Part shown: one piece after another, positions 60,615 to 64,000 of the stretch
How positions within the stretch are numbered: the stretch's first letter is position 1
Layout: every line of letters begins with the position of its first letter
Assembly: GCA_965214125.1 (NCBI GenBank)
Contig: CBDCBA010000027.1
Location: forward strand, 124,001 to 188,000
Direction of reading: 5' to 3'
DNA: 64,000 bases
DNA from: CBDCBA01 sp965214125
GTDB taxonomy: Bacteria; Planctomycetota; Phycisphaerae; Tepidisphaerales; Tepidisphaeraceae
The notes under the pieces: model-generated
The model's input: the letters and a program-made list of their open reading frames with translations, nothing else
Databases searched by the model: none
Told to the model about the DNA's origin: nothing
Translations under genes and position numbers: made by a program

Positions 60615-61603
60615 CCGGCGTGGGCCGGGCGGTCGATTGAAGGCTGCGGGCCGACCACCTCCGGCTGCTCGGCGGCCTCGACCGCCTCGACGTGGCGGCG
60701 GACCGCCTCGCGGGCGAGCTCGGCGTTCTTCTTGCGCTGCTCGGCCTCGGCCTTGGCAACGGGGTCGGCGGCGTCAACCACCTGCGACTCCGCCCGCCGC
60801 GCCTGCTGGTCGGCGACGGCCTCGACGTGCTTGAGCGCCCCCGCCGCGTTGCGCCGCCGCGTGTCAATCTCGCGCAGCCGCTCGGTGGCGCCGTAGACGA
60901 TCAGCACGTCGCCGGGTCGCGGCGTGGTGTCGGCGTCGGGGGCGCCAATGTACGAGCCGTCCTTGCGGTTCATGCCGAGCACGATGACGCCCTCGCTCGT
61001 GAGCCTCAGCTCCTTCAGCGGCCGGTCGGCCATCCAATCGGCGGGCTCGACGCGCAGCTCGCTGATGCCATAGTCGCCGCTGAGGTGCATCAGGTTCGCG
61101 TAGTCGCGGACCTCGATTTTCGTGTACTTGCGCAGCAGCTTGAACGTCCAGCGGTTGACGATCCGCTCGACGTACTTGCTAGAGGCAACCGCCCACAGGC
61201 TCGCCACGCCCACGCCCAAAAAGCTCATCCGAACCCACAGCGGGAAGGCGGTGCTGACAAGCTCCAGCGTCATCGCCACCTCGCCCGTCTCCGGGTCGAC
61301 CGACTCGACGAGCACCTGCTCGCCGCCGCCCCCCGCCAGCAGGCCGGCCATGAGGGCGCCGACCGTCGTGACGATGCCGGCGTTGCCCAGCAGCATGAGC
61401 GTGCTGATGATCCGCCGCCGCACCGGGTGGCCGACGATCTGCTCGCTCTCGCCGGTCGTGTACCCGCACCCCGTGAACGCGCTGCGGGCCTGGAACCGCG
61501 CCAGCGGCAGGCTGAGCCCGGTCAGGACCAGCATCACCGTCGCCACCCGCACCGTCAGCAACGACAGCGTCAGGACGACCAGGAGCGTGGCAATGGCGGT
61601 CAT
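60611..61603 (-). CDS. Membrane protein with TrkA-C (RCK_C) domain
   Basis: 330 residues. An N-terminal membrane section of about four helices (LLVVLTLSLLTVRVATVMLV, IISTLMLLGNAGIVTTVGAL) is followed by a soluble RCK_C domain (about residues 185-240, DYGISELRVEPADWMADRPL and PGDVLIVYGATERL). The tail (240-330) is long, Ala/Glu-rich and helical. RCK_C domains bind ligands such as nucleotides and control ion channels or transporters. Function is inferred from the fold only. Confidence 0.78.
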   Translation of the reverse strand: MTAIATLLVVLTLSLLTVRVATVMLVLTGLSLPLARFQARSAFTGCGYTTGESEQIVGHPVRRRIISTLMLLGNAGIVTTVGALMAGLLAGGGGEQVLVESVDPETGEVAMTLELVSTAFPLWVRMSFLGVGVASLWAVASSKYVERIVNRWTFKLLRKYTKIEVRDYANLMHLSGDYGISELRVEPADWMADRPLKELRLTSEGVIVLGMNRKDGSYIGAPDADTTPRPGDVLIVYGATERLREIDTRRRNAAGALKHVEAVADQQARRAESQVVDAADPVAKAEAEQRKKNAELAREAVRRHVEAVEAAEQPEVVGPQPSIDRPAHAG

Positions 61604-61611
61604 GGGTGAGG

Positions 61612-61715
61612 AAGGATGAAGGCGGAAGGATGAAGGATGAACCTGAGCCGGATGATGAGACCGCCGGGCTCTGCCTCGGGTTCATCCTTCATCCTTCATC
61701 CTTCTGCCTTCTGCC
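61612..61715. repeat. Tandem/inverted GGATGAA repeat
   Basis: Runs of GGATGAAG units with a perfect 19-bp inverted repeat (61625-61643 and 61679-61697). It spans the TrkA-C to pgsA gap (85 bp) and the last codons of pgsA, so it supplies the pgsA stop. The pattern looks like a minisatellite-type or mobile repeat. Confidence 0.65.
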
Positions 61716-62339
61716 TTTCGGAACGTAGCTCCACGCGCTCCACACCGTCACGAGCACCGTGCCCCAGACGGCGATGTCCCGCAGGATGCGCAGGCCGAGC
61801 TCCCACGCGGTGCCGGGGGCGACGGCGTTCGGGAAGAGGCCGCGGGCGATGACGTAGACGAGCACGACCGGGATCGCGATCGACTGGAAGACCATCTTGA
61901 ACTTGCCGGCCCACTTGGCCCCCATCGCCCCGCCGGGGTCGTCGGCGGTCAGGCTGCGGATGGTCGTCACGAGCAGTTCCCGCCCGAGCAGGATGATCAC
62001 CACGATCGGCCCGACGCCCGTCAGCGACTCGCCGCCGGGACCGCTGAAGACGCGGCTGGCGAAGAAGACGAAGCTGCCCAGCACGAGGATTTTGTCGCAG
62101 AACGGGTCGACCACCCGGCCGAAGGTGCTGCTGGCGTCCCACTTGCGGGCAAGGTGCCCGTCGATCCAGTCCGTCGCCGCCGCCAGCCCGTAGACCCAGC
62201 CGGCGGCGAAGAGCCACCACGCCATCGCGGCGCCGCCGTGGTCGTAGAAGCGCAGCATCGCGAAGAAGATCGCCGCGATCACCAGCCGCGCGACGGTGAT
62301 CGCGTTGGGAATCTTCTTGCGCAGGGCGGGGTCGAGCAC
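61689..62339 (-). CDS. pgsA: CDP-diacylglycerol--glycerol-3-phosphate 3-phosphatidyltransferase
   Basis: 216 residues from GTG 62339. The CDP-alcohol phosphatidyltransferase motif DWIDGHLARKWDASSTFGRV with VVDPFCDK is complete (DGxxARx8Gx3Dx3D). About six membrane helices. It makes phosphatidylglycerol phosphate. TAGACT lies 9 nt before the GTG. The last residues (GRRQKDEG) are encoded within a GGATGAA repeat, so the 3' end may be altered. Confidence 0.95.
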   Translation of the reverse strand: MLDPALRKKIPNAITVARLVIAAIFFAMLRFYDHGGAAMAWWLFAAGWVYGLAAATDWIDGHLARKWDASSTFGRVVDPFCDKILVLGSFVFFASRVFSGPGGESLTGVGPIVVIILLGRELLVTTIRSLTADDPGGAMGAKWAGKFKMVFQSIAIPVVLVYVIARGLFPNAVAPGTAWELGLRILRDIAVWGTVLVTVWSAWSYVPKGRRQKDEG

Positions 62340-62348
62340 GGCGGGCGA

Positions 62349-62354
62349 AGTCTA
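62349..62354 (-). promoter_or_regulatory. Putative -10 (TAGACT) of pgsA
   Basis: TAGACT on the minus strand with 9 nt to GTG 62339; the same hexamer as at 34653-34674. Confidence 0.4.
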
Positions 62355-62370
62355 CCCGCCGACGCGGCGC

Positions 62371-62376
62371 AATGAT
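62371..62376 (+). promoter_or_regulatory. Putative leaderless -10 (AATGAT)
   Basis: AATGAT with 6 nt to GTG 62383; weaker than TANNNT, but at the same spacing. Divergent from the pgsA box 16 bp away. Confidence 0.35.
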
Positions 62377-62382
62377 GCGACC

Positions 62383-62925
62383 GTGACCGATCCGCGACCG
62401 ACACCTCCGCCCGACCCCGCGCCGCTCGTGCCGGGCATAAGCGCGGCCATTCTCGTGATCGGCCTCTTGATGATGCTGTGCAGCCCGCTGACGGCGCTGG
62501 GCCTGCGCAGCGTAGAACCGCCGCCGGAGATCGCGGCGATGCCGGAGGATCAGCGCCCGCCCCCGCCGACGCCGCGGGCGACGGACATCGCGGCCGTAAT
62601 CGTCTTCTTCTGCCTGGGCACCCTCGGCACGGCGTCTGGGTTGATGGGCCTGATCCGCCTCGAGTGGGGCCGCCGCGGGATGATTGCGTTCAGCATCGGC
62701 CTGTTGATTTACCTGGCCCTAACGATCGGCTACCGCCTGACGGGCGGACTCGAAGATCTGTTCGCCAGTGTCCCCGCCGCCGCCCCGCGGCGCAGCGCGC
62801 TCGGGGCGTTCTTCGTCTGGACGCTTATCCCGCTGGCGCTGGTCACGTTCGTGCTCGTCACTGCCCTCCGCTACCTGACCAAGCCCGGCGTCAAGCGGAC
62901 CTTCCGCGGCGTGCGGTTTGGGTAG
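62383..62925 (+). CDS. Membrane protein, hypothetical
   Basis: 180 residues from GTG 62383. A Pro-rich N-terminus (residues 1-18) precedes four transmembrane helices (about 18-42, 68-92, 98-115 and 135-160). No named family. Its TAG stop is embedded in the TAGACT box of the antitoxin-like gene. Confidence 0.6.
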   Translation: MTDPRPTPPPDPAPLVPGISAAILVIGLLMMLCSPLTALGLRSVEPPPEIAAMPEDQRPPPPTPRATDIAAVIVFFCLGTLGTASGLMGLIRLEWGRRGMIAFSIGLLIYLALTIGYRLTGGLEDLFASVPAAAPRRSALGAFFVWTLIPLALVTFVLVTALRYLTKPGVKRTFRGVRFG

Positions 62926-62928
62926 ACT
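62923..62928 (+). promoter_or_regulatory. Putative leaderless -10 (TAGACT) containing a stop codon
   Basis: TAGACT with 6 nt to ATG 62935. Its TAG is the stop of the preceding membrane-protein gene. Confidence 0.5.
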
Positions 62929-62934
62929 GGCGGC

Positions 62935-63231
62935 ATGGTTCGCCTCACGATCGATTTGCCGGAAGACGTGGCCCAGGCGTTGCGCGAGACCGCGGGCGAC
63001 GCCTCGCTGGAGCACGTCGTCGCCGATCTTGCCGCCAACCGCGTTGCTGAGTTGCGCCGCGACGAGCCGCCGCCGGAGGTCCTGCAAGAGATTCGCCGCC
63101 GCCAGGAGACGCCGCTGAGCGAGTGCCTGCCGGTCGATCAAGCCCACGATCAACTCGTGCGCCGGTTACGCGAGAAAGATGCAGCCGAGCAGGCGGCACG
63201 CCAGGGGGCTCAAACGCGGGAGGCGGTATGA
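62935..63231 (+). CDS. Antitoxin-like protein
   Basis: 98 residues. The N-terminus MVRLTIDLPEDVAQALRETA resembles the short beta strand plus helix of ribbon-helix-helix antitoxins, followed by a charged helical region that would bind the toxin. Overlap by 4 bp (ATGA) with the next gene supports a toxin-antitoxin operon. No antitoxin family is certain. Confidence 0.5.
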   Translation: MVRLTIDLPEDVAQALRETAGDASLEHVVADLAANRVAELRRDEPPPEVLQEIRRRQETPLSECLPVDQAHDQLVRRLREKDAAEQAARQGAQTREAV

Positions 63232-63578
63232 GCGGGCCGCAAGATGATGTGTTTCAAGTCATCGAACATCCCGGAGCAATCCATGACATCGGAGAAATAC
63301 TCGACCGCATCCTGCTAAAGACCTACATCGAGACCGCCGCGGGTTGGGATCGCCGACTCCGCAGGTTTCTGCGCAAGTTGGGGAACATGCCCACCAAGTT
63401 CCTGGTCTTCGCCCCGCCTCCTCCACGGGCGGTCCACCGAACGCACTTCGAGCATAACCGCCACGTCTACTACGACGTCTTCGAGACCGAACGCATCGTG
63501 CGCATCCTCTACCTCTGGCACGGCCACCGCGGCGAGACGCCGGACCTCGACCGCCGTGCCGACCCGCTCACGCCGTAG
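63228..63578 (+). CDS. RelE/ParE-like toxin candidate
   Basis: 116 residues from ATG 63228. The C-terminal HVYYDVFETERIVRILYLWHG and RGETPDL match the end of the RelE/ParE fold (beta strands with VRILYLWHGHR). The RelE-type catalytic set cannot be identified. It would be a ParE-like gyrase poison or an mRNA-cleaving toxin. Coupled to the antitoxin-like gene; the 3' end overlaps the convergent rimO by 11 bp. Confidence 0.6.
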   Translation: MSGPQDDVFQVIEHPGAIHDIGEILDRILLKTYIETAAGWDRRLRRFLRKLGNMPTKFLVFAPPPPRAVHRTHFEHNRHVYYDVFETERIVRILYLWHGHRGETPDLDRRADPLTP

Positions 63579-64000
63579 CCAGCACCTTCAACGCCCGGCT
63601 GGTCTTGCGTGGCGGCTGGGCGACTAGGTCGTAATCCTCGAACGCCGTCACCTCCACATCCAGAATCTGCCCGCCGTGCAGAGGCTCTTTCGACGCGACG
63701 TAGGTCACGCTGTCGATGTCCGGAGCCTGACCCTTCGTGCGGGCGCTGTAGACAAAGGTGCCGTCGTCCGCCTCGCCCTGCTCACCGTCGATGATGGCCT
63801 CGAACGTCTCACCCACCCGTTCAGCGTTGCGGGCGAAGACGACCCGCTGCTGGGCCTCCATCAACTCACCGTACCGCCGGGCCTTCGTCTCGGCGTCGAT
63901 CTGCCCCCCCATCCGGCCCATCGGCGTGCCGGGCTCGGGGGAGTACTCGAAGACGCCCACGTGCTCGAAGTGGCCCTCGGCGATCCAATCGACCAACTCC
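63568..64000 (-). CDS. rimO: Ribosomal protein S12 methylthiotransferase RimO, C-terminal part (5' end outside window)
   Basis: The open frame runs off the right edge; 144 residues visible. FEHVGVFEYSPEPGTPMGRM is the end of the radical-SAM domain, and the last ~60 residues form a TRAM domain (AIIDGEQGEADDGTFVYSAR, VEVTAFEDYDL). The FEYSPEPGTP form fits RimO better than MiaB; it adds a methylthio group to an Asp of ribosomal protein S12. The cysteines lie outside the window. Confidence 0.8.
   Translation of the reverse strand, partial: ELVDWIAEGHFEHVGVFEYSPEPGTPMGRMGGQIDAETKARRYGELMEAQQRVVFARNAERVGETFEAIIDGEQGEADDGTFVYSARTKGQAPDIDSVTYVASKEPLHGGQILDVEVTAFEDYDLVAQPPRKTSRALKVLATA

Overview
The window is one 64 kb stretch of a high-GC bacterial chromosome, densely packed on both strands, with no insertion sequence, prophage, CRISPR array or rRNA operon. 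It looks like a planctomycete, most likely Phycisphaerae-like. The best hint is a C-terminal CGYDLR...RCPECG zinc ribbon (14035-14703), which I associate with that group. Many secreted conserved hypotheticals and scattered glycoside hydrolases fit the same picture. The assignment is inference, not a database result.

Layout. 1-9.4 kb: end of a glycoside hydrolase-like gene, a secreted hypothetical, a SpoIID-domain protein, a lipoprotein of the endonuclease/exonuclease/phosphatase family, a uronate-dehydrogenase-like SDR, gatB and a D-2-hydroxyacid dehydrogenase. 9.4-19.6 kb: an isolated PilM/PilN-like pair, hemW, an FHA protein, YajQ, an alpha/beta hydrolase, an MscS channel and recG. 19.5-26.1 kb: four GT4-type glycosyltransferases and an AGCS sodium:amino-acid symporter. 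26.2-28.4 kb: a CrtC/AttH-like protein coupled to a DUF4038 glycoside hydrolase. 28.4-37.3 kb: asd, a DEAD-box-type helicase, an M48 lipoprotein, a GH113-like hydrolase, a large secreted serine hydrolase, and most of the repeats. 37.0-41.8 kb: a comB / ketoacyl-synthase operon back to back with a zinc-ribbon membrane protein and phosphodiesterase operon. 41.8-49.5 kb: SirB1-like protein, tRNA-Asn, DCC protein, ispD, an odd tRNA(UAA), LOG protein, thioesterase and murJ. 49.5-64 kb: a frameshifted MFS exporter, a sulfotransferase, a beta-barrel protein, a membrane protein / FmdB / YacG operon, glmS, ruvA, a TrkA-C protein, pgsA, a toxin-antitoxin-like pair and the end of rimO.

Two signals run through the whole window. 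First, a TANNNT hexamer lies about 6 nt (range 5-10) upstream of many first-in-operon start codons that have no Shine-Dalgarno, while several operon-internal genes carry a strong Shine-Dalgarno. This points to widespread leaderless transcription with the promoter -10 almost touching the start codon. At divergent gene pairs the two -10 boxes sit back to back, and two -10 boxes contain the stop codon of the upstream gene. Second, the larger intergenic gaps hold paired, inverted stem-loop elements (REP/BIME-like) of several unrelated sequences but the same architecture; two of them (11.4 kb and 31.4 kb) are clearly the same family.

Two genes (37065-37299 and 50011-51326) are interrupted by single-base shifts in short C runs. 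These may be sequencing errors or recent inactivations; I cannot distinguish the two from sequence alone. Most other genes are housekeeping or isolated accessory functions, and I see no single large undescribed operon.
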